NCBI RefSeq assembly: GCF_001667015.1
Contig: NZ_LZIS01000123.1
Location: forward strand, 1-64,000
Direction of reading: 5' to 3'
DNA length: 64,000 bases
Source: Mycobacterium sp. E3198
GTDB taxonomy: Bacteria; Actinomycetota; Actinomycetes; Mycobacteriales; Mycobacteriaceae
Part shown: positions 1 to 8,962 of the stretch, piece by piece
Position numbering within the stretch: the stretch's first letter is position 1
Layout of the letters: each line of letters opens with the position of its first letter
Notes under the pieces: model-generated
What the model saw: the letters and a program-made list of their open reading frames with translations, nothing else
Databases searched by the model: none
What the model was told of the DNA's origin: nothing
Program-made: the position numbers and the translations under genes

Positions 1-178
1 TGTCCGGCGGCCAGGGCTTCGCCATCCCGATCGGTACCGCGATGGGGGTCGCCGGGCAGATCCGGTCCGGCGCCGCGTCGAACACGGTGCACATCGGCCC
101 GACGGCGTTCCTCGGCCTGGGCGTCACGGACAACGGCGGCAACGGCGCCCGGGTCGAACGCGTGGTCGGCAGCGGTCC
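1..178 (+). pseudogene. pepA: pepA 3'-portion fragment in opposite orientation
   Basis: In the frame beginning at base 3 this stretch encodes the late protease and early PDZ part of the PepA serine protease: G-G-Q-G-F-A-I-P-I-G, then a segment containing V-H-I-G-P-T-A-F-L-G-L-G-V and ending G-S-G-P-A-A-P. It lies on the strand opposite to the main pepA copy and breaks at base 178/179. Bases 1-77 are an exact reverse complement of bases 179-255, so about 25 codons are present twice, head to head. No start or stop belongs to it. It is either the continuation of the gene after a fold-back rearrangement or an assembly/library chimera at a contig end; I favour the artefact. Confidence 0.75.
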
Positions 179-255
179 CGCGGCGCCGGACCGGATCTGC
201 CCGGCGACCCCCATCGCGGTACCGATCGGGATGGCGAAGCCCTGGCCGCCGGACA
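1..255. repeat. Perfect inverted (fold-back) repeat, 77-bp arms
   Basis: Bases 1-77 and 179-255 are identical in inverse orientation, separated by a 101-bp centre that is single-copy pepA sequence. Both arms code for the same part of PepA (G-G-Q-G-F-A-I-P-I-G through R-S-G-A-A). The turn-around point at 175-182 is GC-rich and contains the palindrome ggcgcc, which could provide microhomology for a template switch. Such a fold-back inside a conserved gene at a sequence end is typical of chimeric reads. Mapping raw reads across base 178/179 would settle it. Confidence 0.9.
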
Positions 256-955
256 TCTTGTAGCTGTCGGTGGCGGCGGTGTTCATGCCGATCACCTGCC
301 CGGCCCCGTTGACCATGGGCCCACCCGAGTCGCCGGGCCGGATGGCGGCGTCGGCCTGGATCAACCCGCCCAGGTTCTCCTCGGCGCCGGTCAGCGTGTC
401 GGTGGCCGAGACGGTCTGGTTGAGCGCGACGACTTTGCCGGCCACCGCGCTGGGCGTTCCGCCCTGGCCGCCGGCGTTGCCCAACGCGACGACGGGCTCG
501 CCGATCGCGACCGGGCCACCGATGTTGGCGCTGGGCAGGCCGCCGCCGCCGCGAAGCTGCAGGACCGCGACATCCGCGGTCCGGTTGTACCCGATCACGT
601 CGACGGCGTAGGTCTGGCCGTTGCCGACGGCGAAGGCGCTGATGTCGGTGGCACCCGAGATGACGTGGTTGTTGGTTAGCACGACGCCGCCCGGGTCGAT
701 GACGATCCCGGTTCCGGCGCCGACCGCGTTGTTGTAGCCGAACTTCGTGCTGATGTCGACGACCTGCGGGCCGACCTGGCCGACGATTCCCGAGGGATCG
801 AGCGGCGCCATCGGCCGGTCATGGGACGGTCCGGGAGGTGCGGCCGACGCCGGCGCCGTGGCCAGGCCCAGGCCCAGGCCCAGGCCCAGTGCGACCACGG
901 TCAGCACGCTGACCAACCATGACCACCAGACTGAGCGGTGGTGCCATCTGCCCAT
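179..955 (-). CDS. pepA: Secreted trypsin-like serine protease PepA (HtrA-like), interrupted at its 3' side
   Basis: Exported S1C-type serine protease, ortholog of M. tuberculosis Rv0125 (Mtb32A). Start is the ATG at 955, behind a strong AGGAGG at about 963-968. Residues 1-39 form a signal peptide with a hydrophobic core of alternating Gly-Leu, encoded by a hexanucleotide tandem repeat, ending near A-S-A-A-P. The protease domain shows a full triad: His97 in N-N-H-V-I, Asp128 in D-V-A-V-L-Q-L and Ser210 in P-G-D-S-G-G-P. Colinearity stops after codon 259 (R-S-G-A-A): the frame then enters antisense of its own downstream part, so the C-terminal PDZ domain is missing here. Divergent from the Rv0121c-like gene, as in M. 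tuberculosis. Identity is very secure; whether the gene is really broken is not. Confidence 0.9.
866..889 (-). repeat. Four-copy hexanucleotide repeat in pepA signal peptide
   Basis: Four consecutive copies of ggccca (ggcctg-type on the coding strand) encode Gly-Leu repeats in the hydrophobic core of the PepA signal peptide. In-frame repeat changes would lengthen or shorten the h-region without breaking the gene. It is a short repeat and could simply reflect codon bias. Confidence 0.6.
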
Positions 956-1175
956 CCCCGTCACCTCCTGCTTCGCCATCAGAACCAGAATCGGCCCAGC
1001 CTCCGCATCTGGGCGACACGACTCAATCCGTATAACCGTAATGCAGATAGCTAAGCGGGACGGTGGTCAGTCCCGGTTTGCGCTGCCGGCGTAATCGCAT
1101 AGTTCAGGTGCCGCCTGACGTCGCCCAGCATGCCGATGAGGCTGAGGTCGCGACAACGGCCCTTAAGCTGACAAC

Positions 1176-1598
1176 GTGGGCGAATTCGACCCGAAGGTCA
1201 GATTCACACAATCCCCGATAGCCCGACTGGCCACGGCCACTCCCGACGGCGCGCCGCACCTGGTGCCGGTGGTGTTCGCCGTCGGCGATTCGCAGCGCGA
1301 CGCCGACGTCGTGTACACCGCCGTCGACGCCAAACCCAAGACCACCCGGCGGCTGCGGCGCCTGGTCAACATCGAGCGCAATCCGCAGGTCAGCCTGCTC
1401 GTCGACCACTACGACGACGACTGGGCGCAGCTGTGGTGGGTCCGGGCCGACGGTGTCGCCGCGGTTCACGCCGACGGCGGGCCGATGGCGACCGGACTTC
1501 GGTTGCTGCGCGCCAAATACCCTCAGTACCAGTCCGTTTCGTTGGACGGCCCGGTCATCGCGGTGACGGTGCGGCGCTGGTCGGGCTGGCACGCCTGA
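1176..1598 (+). CDS. PPOX-class F420-dependent oxidoreductase (Rv0121c-like)
   Basis: 140-residue single-domain split-beta-barrel protein of the pyridoxamine-5'-phosphate-oxidase-like (PPOX) class, matching in sequence and position the mycobacterial Rv0121c family thought to bind F420 or a flavin. The N-terminus [25 protein letters not shown] is the usual first beta hairpin of this family; [25 protein letters not shown] follows. Translation starts at GTG. It sits upstream of fusA2 in the same direction with a 135-bp gap. Substrate is unknown; the cofactor is inferred from family membership only. Confidence 0.85.
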   Translation: MGEFDPKVRFTQSPIARLATATPDGAPHLVPVVFAVGDSQRDADVVYTAVDAKPKTTRRLRRLVNIERNPQVSLLVDHYDDDWAQLWWVRADGVAAVHADGGPMATGLRLLRAKYPQYQSVSLDGPVIAVTVRRWSGWHA

Positions 1599-1733
1599 TC
1601 CGGGCGGCGCCGACAGCCTCAATTGTGGCCGCCCGGTGGCCTTGTGTTGGGCGGCAGTTGGGGGAAAAGTTGCTTACAGCGCCTGTGGCCCACACCACAC
1701 CGCGCCACCGCGCTGCAGAACTGGAGGAAAGTC

Positions 1734-3881
1734 ATGGCGGACAAGGCGAACGCTTCGCAGGGCGCGGGGGCCGCTCCCACCGCGAACGGTCCGGGCGATG
1801 TTCGCAACGTGGTGCTGGTGGGTCCCTCGAGCGGCGGCAAGACGACCCTGGTCGAGGCTCTCCTGGTCGCCGGCGGTGTGCTGTCCCGGGCGGGCTCGGT
1901 CACCGAGGGCAGCACGATCTGCGACTACGACGAGGCCGAGATCCGCCAGCAGCGCTCCGTGGGCGTCGCCGTCGCGTCCCTGTCGCACGACGGCATCAAG
2001 ATCAACCTGGTGGACACGCCGGGCTACGCCGATTTCGTCGGCGAGTTGCGGGCCGGCCTGCGCGCCGCCGATTGCGCGCTGTTCGTGATCGCCGCGAACG
2101 AGGGCGTCGACGAGCCGACCAAGTCGCTGTGGCAGGAATGCAGCCAGGTCGGGATGCCGCGGGCCGTCGTGATCACCAAGCTCGACCACGCGCGGGCAAA
2201 CTACCAGGAGGCGCTGGCAGCCGCGCAAAACGCGTTCGGCGACAAGGTGTTACCGCTGTACCTGCCGACGCCCGACGGCCTGATCGGGCTGCTGTCGCAG
2301 CGGCGTTACCAGTACACCGACGGCCAGCGGACCATCCTCGAGCCGGATCCGTCGGACGCCGACCGGATCGAGGAGGCGCGCGGCACCCTGATCGAGGGGA
2401 TCATCGAGGAGTCCGAGGACGAGTCCCTGATGGACCGCTACCTCGGCGGGGAGGCGATCGACGAGTCGGTGCTCATCGCCGACCTAGAGAAAGCCGTCGC
2501 CCGCGCCTCGTTCTTCCCGGTGATCCCGGTGTGCAGCGGCACCGGCGTCGGCACCCTGGAATTGCTGGAGGTCGCCACGCGGGGATTCCCGTCCCCGATG
2601 GAACACCCGCTACCGGAAGTCTTCACGCCGAACGGTGCCACGCACGCGACGCTGGCGTGCGACGCCGACGCGCCGTTGCTCGCGGAGGTGGTGAAGACGA
2701 CGTCGGACCCCTACGTCGGCAGGGTGAGCCTGGTCCGGGTCTTTTCCGGGACCATCAGGCCCGACACGACGGTTCATGTGTCGGGCCATTTTGCGTCGTT
2801 CTTCGGCGCGGCCAACGGCAACGGGCATTCGCACCCCGATCACGACGAGGACGAACGCATCGGCGTGCTGTCCTTCCCGCTCGGCAAGCAGCAGCGCCCC
2901 GCTGCCGCCGTGGTGGCGGGCGACATCTGCGCCATCGGCAAGCTCAGCCGCGCCGAGACCGGCGACACCCTGTCGGACAAGGCCGAGCCGCTGGTCCTGC
3001 GGCCGTGGACGATGCCCGAGCCGCTGCTGCCGGTGGCCATTGAAGCGCATGCCAAGACCGACGAAGACAAGCTGTCGGTCGGGCTGGGGCGGCTGGCCGC
3101 CGAGGATCCGACGCTGCGGATCGAGCAGAACCAGGAAACGCACCAGATCGTGCTGTGGTGCATGGGCGAGGCCCACGCCGGTGTCGTGCTCGACGCGCTG
3201 GCCAACCGGTATGGCGTCACCGTGGACACGGTCGACCTGCGCGTCCCGCTGCGAGAAACGTTCGGCGGCAAGGCGAAAGGGCACGGCCGCCACGTCAAGC
3301 AGTCGGGCGGACACGGCCAGTACGCGGTCTGCGACATCGAGGTGGAGCCGCTGCCGGAGGGTTCGGGATTCGAGTTCGTCGACAAGGTGGTGGGCGGGGC
3401 GGTGCCGCGCCAGTTCATTCCGAGCGTGGAGAAGGGCGTGCGCGCGCAGATGGAAAAGGGCGTGCACGCCGGTTACCCGGTCGTCGACATCCGCGTCACG
3501 CTGTTCGACGGCAAGGCCCACAGCGTGGACTCGTCGGACTTCGCGTTCCAGGCCGCGGGCGCGCTGGCCCTGCGCGAGGCGGCGGCCGCGACACGGGTGG
3601 CGCTGCTGGAGCCCATCGACGAGGTCTCGGTGCTGGTGCCCGACGATTACGTCGGCGCGGTGATGGGCGACCTGTCGGGGCGCCGCGGCCGGGTGCTCGG
3701 CAGCGACACGGCCGGCCACGAACGCACGGTGGTCAAGGCGGAGGTGCCTCAGGTCGAGCTGACCCGCTACGCGATCGACCTGCGATCCCTGTCGCACGGG
3801 GCGGCGTCGTTCACCCGCTCGTTCGCCCGCTACGAACCCATGCCGGAGACCGCGGCCGCCCGCGTGAAGACCACGGCCTAG
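1734..3881 (+). CDS. fusA2: Elongation factor G-like protein FusA2
   Basis: 715-residue translational GTPase paralogous to EF-G, ortholog of Rv0120c. The ATG at 1734 follows GGAGGAAA at good spacing, and the length equals the family length. G1 is G-P-S-S-G-G-K-T (residues 30-37), G3 is D-T-P-G-Y-A-D-F, and G4 reads T-K-L-D instead of N-K-x-D, a feature of this EF-G-II-like subgroup. Domains II-V follow in standard order; the C-terminal domain contains G-A-V-M-G-D-L-S-G-R-R-G-R-V, typical of EF-G domain V. A low-complexity stretch with G-N-G-H-S-H-P-D-H-D-E-D-E-R lies in domain II. Known EF-G2 proteins bind GTP but do not replace EF-G in translocation; the exact role is unsettled. Its stop codon overlaps that of convergent fadD7 by 4 bp. 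Confidence 0.93.
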   Translation: MADKANASQGAGAAPTANGPGDVRNVVLVGPSSGGKTTLVEALLVAGGVLSRAGSVTEGSTICDYDEAEIRQQRSVGVAVASLSHDGIKINLVDTPGYADFVGELRAGLRAADCALFVIAANEGVDEPTKSLWQECSQVGMPRAVVITKLDHARANYQEALAAAQNAFGDKVLPLYLPTPDGLIGLLSQRRYQYTDGQRTILEPDPSDADRIEEARGTLIEGIIEESEDESLMDRYLGGEAIDESVLIADLEKAVARASFFPVIPVCSGTGVGTLELLEVATRGFPSPMEHPLPEVFTPNGATHATLACDADAPLLAEVVKTTSDPYVGRVSLVRVFSGTIRPDTTVHVSGHFASFFGAANGNGHSHPDHDEDERIGVLSFPLGKQQRPAAAVVAGDICAIGKLSRAETGDTLSDKAEPLVLRPWTMPEPLLPVAIEAHAKTDEDKLSVGLGRLAAEDPTLRIEQNQETHQIVLWCMGEAHAGVVLDALANRYGVTVDTVDLRVPLRETFGGKAKGHGRHVKQSGGHGQYAVCDIEVEPLPEGSGFEFVDKVVGGAVPRQFIPSVEKGVRAQMEKGVHAGYPVVDIRVTLFDGKAHSVDSSDFAFQAAGALALREAAAATRVALLEPIDEVSVLVPDDYVGAVMGDLSGRRGRVLGSDTAGHERTVVKAEVPQVELTRYAIDLRSLSHGAASFTRSFARYEPMPETAAARVKTTA

Positions 3882-5437
3882 GCTCCGCGACCGAATCGGT
3901 CGGCCACGGCGCGGCGGTCCAGCGAGCCTTTCGCGGTATGCGGCAGCTCGCCGGCCGCTTTGAAGGTGGCGGGCACCTCGTAGGCCGCGAGGCGTTCGCG
4001 GCAAAACACCGCGAGCTCGGCCGGGGTGGGGGCGGGCGACTCCCGCGGAACGATCACCGCGGCGACCGTCTCCCCGTACATCTTGTCCGGCAGCCCGTAC
4101 ACGGCCACCTCCAGGACGTTGGGGTGGGTGGCCAGCACGCCCTCGACGCGTTCCGGCGAGATCTTCTCGCCGCCCCGGTTGATCAGTTCCTTGATCCGGC
4201 CCCGGATGATCAGGTCCCCGGCCGCCGACAGCGAGCCCAGGTCGCCCGTGCGCAGCCACCCGTCGGTGAAGTTGGCGGCGGTGATCGCCGGGTCGCCGAG
4301 GTAGCCGCGCACCACGGTGGGCCCGCGCAACCAGACCTCGCCGACGGCCTCGGCCGGCAGCGGCTGACCGTCCGGCCCCGCGATCCGGATCTCCGGCCCG
4401 GTCGACGCGCCGACGAGACCGCCTGTGGCGGCCGGGTTTTCGGTTTGGTCGATGCCCGTCGTCGCCACCTGGTGGGTCGCCTCGGTCATGCCGAACGCGC
4501 ACACCACCGGCGCCGAAAACGTCTCGTGCAGCGACTGGGCCGTTTCCGGGGTGAGAGGGGCGCTGCAGCTGCGGATGAACCGGAGCGCCGGCCGGTCGCT
4601 GCCCGGCCGCTCAGTCCTGCTGCGCTCCAACAGGATCTGATGGATCGTCGGCACGGCGGTGTACCAGGTGGCCCCGACGGCATCGATGTCGTCCCAGAAG
4701 GTGTGCGCCGAGAACCGCCCGCGGGCCGGGAGGAGCGCCGTGCCCCCGGACGCCAGGGTGGACAGCAACGCCGCGATCAGCCCGTGACCGTGGTAGAGCG
4801 GCATCACCGCCACCGTCGCGTCCTGGGGACCCAGGCCGTAGCCGGCGATGATCGCGCGCACCGAGTTGGCGATGTTGTCGTGCGTCCACGGGACCATCTT
4901 CGGCACTCCGGTGGTCCCGCCGGTGAACATGATCATGGCGTCGTCGTCGCGCAGCCCTTCGGGCGTCGCGACGTCCCGCTCCGGCGGCGTCGCGGCGTCG
5001 AGGTGCACCGTCGGCGTGCCCTGGCCGCCGACGGTCACCGCGATCGGCCACCGGCGCAAACCCGGTTCCCGCTCGGCCTCACCTGCCCCAAGGGCCATGC
5101 CGTCGACCAGCACCGCCCGCGCGCCCACCGCCTCGCTTCGGGCGCGCTGGTCGCCGACCGGCAAGGCCGGGTCCAACGGGACCGCGACCAACTCGGCCCG
5201 CAACGCCGCCAGCAGGCCGACGACGAACTCGGCGTTGCTGCCCGCGCGCAGCGCGACGCGATCACCGGCCCGCAGCCCATTCCGCGTCAGCTGCCCGGCC
5301 AGGTCGTCGACCAGCCGCACCAGGTCGCGGTAACTCACCGCCAGGCGCTCGGGGGTGACGACGAGCGCCGGCGCGTCCGGCCGTCGGCCGGCCGCCACCT
5401 CGATCAGGTCGGTGGCAACGTGATCGCTCGTCCTCAT
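3878..5437 (-). CDS. fadD7: Fatty-acyl-CoA/AMP synthetase FadD7 (oxalyl-CoA synthetase-like)
   Basis: 519-residue ANL-superfamily adenylate-forming ligase, ortholog of Rv0119. The start ATG at 5437 has AAAGGGG upstream. Motifs: P-loop M-F-T-G-G-T-T-G-V-P-K, an adenine-binding region C-A-F-G-M-T-E-A, the hinge D-L-G...R-G-R-I-K-E-L-I-N-R-G-G-E-K-I, and the catalytic Lys near the C-terminus in T-A-K-G-S-L-D-R-R. It is divergent from oxcA. Plant and yeast relatives of this subgroup are oxalyl-CoA synthetases, and pairing with oxalyl-CoA decarboxylase supports oxalate activation: oxalate plus CoA and ATP gives oxalyl-CoA. The functional assignment is inference from neighbourhood; family identity is firm. 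Confidence 0.9.
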   Translation of the reverse strand: MRTSDHVATDLIEVAAGRRPDAPALVVTPERLAVSYRDLVRLVDDLAGQLTRNGLRAGDRVALRAGSNAEFVVGLLAALRAELVAVPLDPALPVGDQRARSEAVGARAVLVDGMALGAGEAEREPGLRRWPIAVTVGGQGTPTVHLDAATPPERDVATPEGLRDDDAMIMFTGGTTGVPKMVPWTHDNIANSVRAIIAGYGLGPQDATVAVMPLYHGHGLIAALLSTLASGGTALLPARGRFSAHTFWDDIDAVGATWYTAVPTIHQILLERSRTERPGSDRPALRFIRSCSAPLTPETAQSLHETFSAPVVCAFGMTEATHQVATTGIDQTENPAATGGLVGASTGPEIRIAGPDGQPLPAEAVGEVWLRGPTVVRGYLGDPAITAANFTDGWLRTGDLGSLSAAGDLIIRGRIKELINRGGEKISPERVEGVLATHPNVLEVAVYGLPDKMYGETVAAVIVPRESPAPTPAELAVFCRERLAAYEVPATFKAAGELPHTAKGSLDRRAVADRFGRGA

Positions 5438-5522
5438 CGCCCAACCCCTTTCGTTGCTTGTGAATGCTCCTGCTGGCACCATGCCGTGACGCCCTCGGGT
5501 CCGTCCAATACCGATCCGCTCA

Positions 5523-5549
5523 CTATCGATAAGCGGGGGCTATCGATAG
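5523..5549. promoter_or_regulatory. Palindrome in the fadD7-oxcA divergent promoter (LysR/OxyS-type operator candidate)
   Basis: CTATCGATA and TATCGATAG form perfect 9-bp inverted arms with a 9-nt spacer (agcgggggc). The ATA...TAT geometry resembles the T-N11-A interval of LysR-type binding sites. The LysR regulator OxyS is encoded immediately downstream of oxcA. That OxyS binds here is inference. Confidence 0.6.
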
Positions 5550-5656
5550 ACGGCGTGAATCGCTGCATAGCGGCTTAGTCTTGGACAGCCGCGCGCACCG
5601 GCACCACAGTGATGGTCGAGGCAGATACGGCATATACCACCCGAGGAGTCGCCACC

Positions 5657-7381
5657 ATGTCCACCGCGACCCGCTTGACCGACGGCTTCCATCTCGTCGT
5701 CGATGCGCTGCAGGCCAACGACGTCGACACCATCTACGGCATCGTCGGCATCCCCATCACCGACCTCGCCCGCACCGCGCAGGCGTCGGGGATCCGCTAC
5801 ATCGGCTTTCGGCAGGAGACCTCGGCCGGCAACGCGGCCGCCGCCGCCGGGTTTCTCAACCGCCGGCCGGGGGTGTGCCTCACGATATCCGGGCCGGGAT
5901 TCCTCAACGGCCTGCCCGCGCTGGCGAACGCCACCGCGAACTGCTTTCCGATGGTCCAAATCTCGGGCTCCAGCAACCGGGCGATGGTGGACCTGCAGCG
6001 CGGTGACTACCAGGAGCTCGATCAGCTCGCCGCCGCAAGGCCTTTCGCGAAGGCGGCCTATCGGGTAGGCCGGATCGAGGACATCGGCCGGGCCGTGGCG
6101 CGCGCCGTCCGCGCCGCGACCTCCGGGCGTCCGGGCGGGGTCTACCTAGACATCCCCGCCGAGATCCTCGGGCAGGCCATGGACGCCTCCGCCGCCGCCG
6201 ACACCATCTGGCGGGTCGTCGACGCCGCGCCCCGGCAGCTGCCGGCGCCGGAAGCCGTCGATCGCGCGCTGGAGGTCCTCCGGCAGGCGCGGCGGCCGCT
6301 GATCGTGCTCGGCAAGGGCGCCGCCTACGCGCAGGCCGACGAGCTGATCCGGAAGTTCGTGCAGACCACCGGGATTCCGTTCCTGCCGATGTCGATGGCC
6401 AAGGGGCTGCTGCCCGACTCGCACCCGCAGTCGGCCGGGGCCGCGCGCTCGCTGGCGATCGCCCGCGCGGACGCGGTCGTGCTGGTGGGCGCCCGGCTGA
6501 ATTGGCTACTGGGCCACGGGGAGTCGCCGCAATGGTCGGCCGACGCCAAGTTCGTGCAGATCGACATCGCGGCGGGGGAATTCGACAGCAACCGGCCGAT
6601 CGCGGCGCCGCTGGCGGGTGACGTCGGCTCGGTGCTGTCGGCGCTGTGCGACGCGGTGGCCGCGCGCCCGATTGTTGCGCCGGCGGAATGGGCCGACGAG
6701 TTGGGCGAGCGCCGGGCCCGCAACGAGGCCAAGATGCGCGAGCGGCTGGCCGAGGACCCCAGCCCCATGCGGTTTTACAACGCGCTGGGCGCGATTCGGG
6801 CTGTGTTGCAGGACAACCCGGACGTTTACGTGGTGAACGAGGGCGCCAACGCGCTGGATCTGGCCCGCAACGTCCTCGACATGGAGTTGCCGAGGCACCG
6901 GCTCGACACCGGCACCTGGGGCGTGATGGGGATTGGCATGGGATACGCCATCGCCGCCGCGGTGGAGACCGGCAAGCCGGTGGTCGCGGTCGAGGGTGAC
7001 AGCGCGTTCGGGTTCTCCGGGATGGAGGTCGAGACGATCTGCCGATACCGGCTGCCGGTGACGGTCGTCATCCTCAACAACGGCGGCGTCTACCGCGGCG
7101 ACGAGGCGCCGGCCGGCTCGGCCGCCGCAGGGCCGGACCCGGCGCCCACCGTGCTGAACGCCCGGGCGCGTCACGAGCTGATCGCGGAGGCGTTCGGCGG
7201 CAAGGGATATCACGTCACCACACCCGCGGAGCTGCGCGCGGCGCTGGCCGAGGCGATCGGTTCCGGCGGGCCGTCGGTCATCGACTGCGAGCTCGACCCG
7301 GCGGCCGGCGTGGAAAGCGGCCACCTGGCAAGCCTCAACCCGGCCAGCGCGGCCGCACCCCCGGTCAACGTCGGCGCGTGA
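5657..7381 (+). CDS. oxcA: Oxalyl-CoA decarboxylase
   Basis: 574-residue ThDP-dependent decarboxylase, ortholog of Rv0118c; converts oxalyl-CoA to formyl-CoA plus CO2. The ATG at 5657 lies behind GAGGAG. The N-terminal PYR domain has the catalytic Glu54 (F-R-Q-E-T-S-A-G-N-A), and I-S-G-P-G-F-L-N-G follows. The PP domain has the ThDP/Mg motif as G-D-S-A-F-G-F-S-G...I-L-N-N-G-G-V-Y-R-G, the Ser-for-Gly form typical of OXC. C-terminus: P-S-V-I-D-C. The divergent fadD7-like ligase would supply the CoA thioester, so together they make an oxalate detoxification or acid-resistance module. A palindrome between the two genes suggests shared control. The 3' end overlaps oxyS by 17 bp. Confidence 0.93.
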   Translation: MSTATRLTDGFHLVVDALQANDVDTIYGIVGIPITDLARTAQASGIRYIGFRQETSAGNAAAAAGFLNRRPGVCLTISGPGFLNGLPALANATANCFPMVQISGSSNRAMVDLQRGDYQELDQLAAARPFAKAAYRVGRIEDIGRAVARAVRAATSGRPGGVYLDIPAEILGQAMDASAAADTIWRVVDAAPRQLPAPEAVDRALEVLRQARRPLIVLGKGAAYAQADELIRKFVQTTGIPFLPMSMAKGLLPDSHPQSAGAARSLAIARADAVVLVGARLNWLLGHGESPQWSADAKFVQIDIAAGEFDSNRPIAAPLAGDVGSVLSALCDAVAARPIVAPAEWADELGERRARNEAKMRERLAEDPSPMRFYNALGAIRAVLQDNPDVYVVNEGANALDLARNVLDMELPRHRLDTGTWGVMGIGMGYAIAAAVETGKPVVAVEGDSAFGFSGMEVETICRYRLPVTVVILNNGGVYRGDEAPAGSAAAGPDPAPTVLNARARHELIAEAFGGKGYHVTTPAELRAALAEAIGSGGPSVIDCELDPAAGVESGHLASLNPASAAAPPVNVGA

Positions 7382-8306
7382 TTCCCAGCAGCTGCGCGTC
7401 GAAGAACTCGCCCAGCGCCAGCTCCTGAGCGCATGCGGTGAGCGCGCGCGCGACGGGCGAGCCGGGGCCGGAAGCGTTGGTGGCCAGCGCGATCTCGGCC
7501 GTGAGCACCGGTTCGACCATCTCGACCGCGCGGATCTCGCCGATTTCGGTGCCCAGCGGCGACGTCCACAGCCAGGTGTGCGGCACGATGCATGCCCAGT
7601 TGCCCGTGGCCACCTGCGCCAATAACGAAGCGACCGAGTCGGTTTCGACCTGCGGAGTCACCGTGATCGCGTGGCCTGCGAAGGCTTCGTCGATGATCTG
7701 GCGATCGCGCATGTCGGCGCTGAGCAGCGCCAGGGGCAGCTGCGCGGCCTCAGGCCACGTCAGCGTCGATGCCCCGGCGGGCAACATGCTCGCCGTCGAC
7801 AGCAGCACATAGTGTTCCTGATAGAGCGGCACCAGGTGCACGTCGTGAGCGTCGTCGGTGGCGGTGTGCACGATGGCGGCGTCGAGCTCGAACTCGCGCA
7901 CGCGCCGATACAGTTCGGTGGCGGCCAGCCGGGACAGGATCTGCACTTTCGCCAGCGGATGCGCCGAGCAGAACGCGGACAGTACCAGCGACGCCGTCGT
8001 CGAGGCGGTCGGCACCGTGCCCAGCCGAAGCGTTCCCGTGATGCCGGACCGCACGGCGTGCACCTCGGCCTTGAAGGCATCGTGTTCGGCGAGAATCCGT
8101 TTGGCCCACACCACCAACCGCTCCCCTTCGGGCGTGAGGCCCTCGAAGCTGTGTCCGCGATTGATCAGCGTGACGTTCAGCTCCCGTTCGAGCTTGGCGA
8201 TGGCGGCGGACAGGGCGGGTTGCGAGACGTAGCACTTCTCGGCCGCCCGGGCGAAGTGGCGCTCCTGGGCGACCGCAACGAAGTACTCCAGTTGACGGAA
8301 AAGCAT
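7365..8306 (-). CDS. oxyS: LysR-family regulator OxyS
   Basis: 313-residue LysR-type transcriptional regulator, ortholog of Rv0117 (314 aa). Residues 1-60 form the winged helix-turn-helix (R-Q-L-E-Y-F-V-A-V-A ... F-A-R-A-A-E-K-C-Y-V-S-Q-P-A-L-S-A-A-I), followed by the linker helix and a periplasmic-binding-like effector domain from about residue 90. A cysteine lies in the HTH (E-K-C-Y-V-S) and another in S-A-F-C-S-A-H-P. In M. tuberculosis OxyS is described as an oxidative-stress regulator. It is convergent with oxcA and overlaps it. The palindrome at 5523-5549 between fadD7 and oxcA is a plausible target. Confidence 0.92.
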   Translation of the reverse strand: MLFRQLEYFVAVAQERHFARAAEKCYVSQPALSAAIAKLERELNVTLINRGHSFEGLTPEGERLVVWAKRILAEHDAFKAEVHAVRSGITGTLRLGTVPTASTTASLVLSAFCSAHPLAKVQILSRLAATELYRRVREFELDAAIVHTATDDAHDVHLVPLYQEHYVLLSTASMLPAGASTLTWPEAAQLPLALLSADMRDRQIIDEAFAGHAITVTPQVETDSVASLLAQVATGNWACIVPHTWLWTSPLGTEIGEIRAVEMVEPVLTAEIALATNASGPGSPVARALTACAQELALGEFFDAQLLGITRRR

Positions 8307-8962
8307 CTCGCTGAGGCTAACGCGCCCCTAACGCCCCGGCCAATCGGCACGGCACTCCGCGACGCCGCGCTCATACAGGCCAAAGATGGACTCGGACACC
8401 GGGACAAGCCGGATACCTCGTAGATCGGGTTCGAGGCCAGTTGGGAAAGTTGCAGCCCACGAAAACCAAAGTATCGCTGCCACTTTCGCGCGGAAGATGC
8501 TCGAGGGCGGTGCCGTAGCCGGCGCCCTACCGCGGTTTGTACAACACGTGCCCGGCCGCACCCTAGGTCAGCGGATCTGGCTGAGGGCTCGGCGACAATC
8601 TGTGAACCGGCGCCAGGTCAACGTTTCGATCCATCCGGCAGATACCGCCCGAGGACGTGCGCGTCGGCCCGGCGGCCTTCCGGCAACGGGACCGCGCCGG
8701 GCATGCCGGGCGTGTCTATGCAGCAGCGCTGCGCGTCGATGAGGACCAGGGCGGCCGTATCCGCCCTCGGCGCGTGTGACGATCGTTTGCGGTCACGTCC
8801 GCCCCGTACCGCGGCTGCCCTTGCTCTGCTCGCGCTCATCCGGTGATCTCACCGGTATCCGGGCGACCCAGCGAACCCGCCGTTGTTTGCTGAAAACCGC
8901 AATGAGCCGACAGCCAGTAGAATATCGTTGTGTCAGTTGAGCCATCGCAAAGGGTAGGCGCC
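8307..8962. other. 656-bp intergenic region, no supported gene
   Basis: Lies between the start of oxyS (reading left) and ldtA (reading right). GC content is locally lower than in neighbouring genes. Short open frames exist but none has a ribosome binding site with family-like sequence. A -10-like TAGAAT at 8918-8923 precedes ldtA. I see no tRNA or riboswitch core. Confidence 0.6.

Noticed and set aside
866..889. pepA hexanucleotide repeat as a phase-variable VNTR
   Set aside because: Only four in-frame copies coding Gly-Leu in a signal peptide; copy change would not switch the gene off.
8415..8445. TTCGA-containing stretch resembling a tRNA T-loop
   Set aside because: No paired T-stem, anticodon arm or acceptor stem can be formed.
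8618..8839. Short frame with L-V-L-I-D-A-Q-R resembling an isochorismatase start
   Set aside because: Only eight residues match, the rest is unrelated and there is no credible start; treated as chance.
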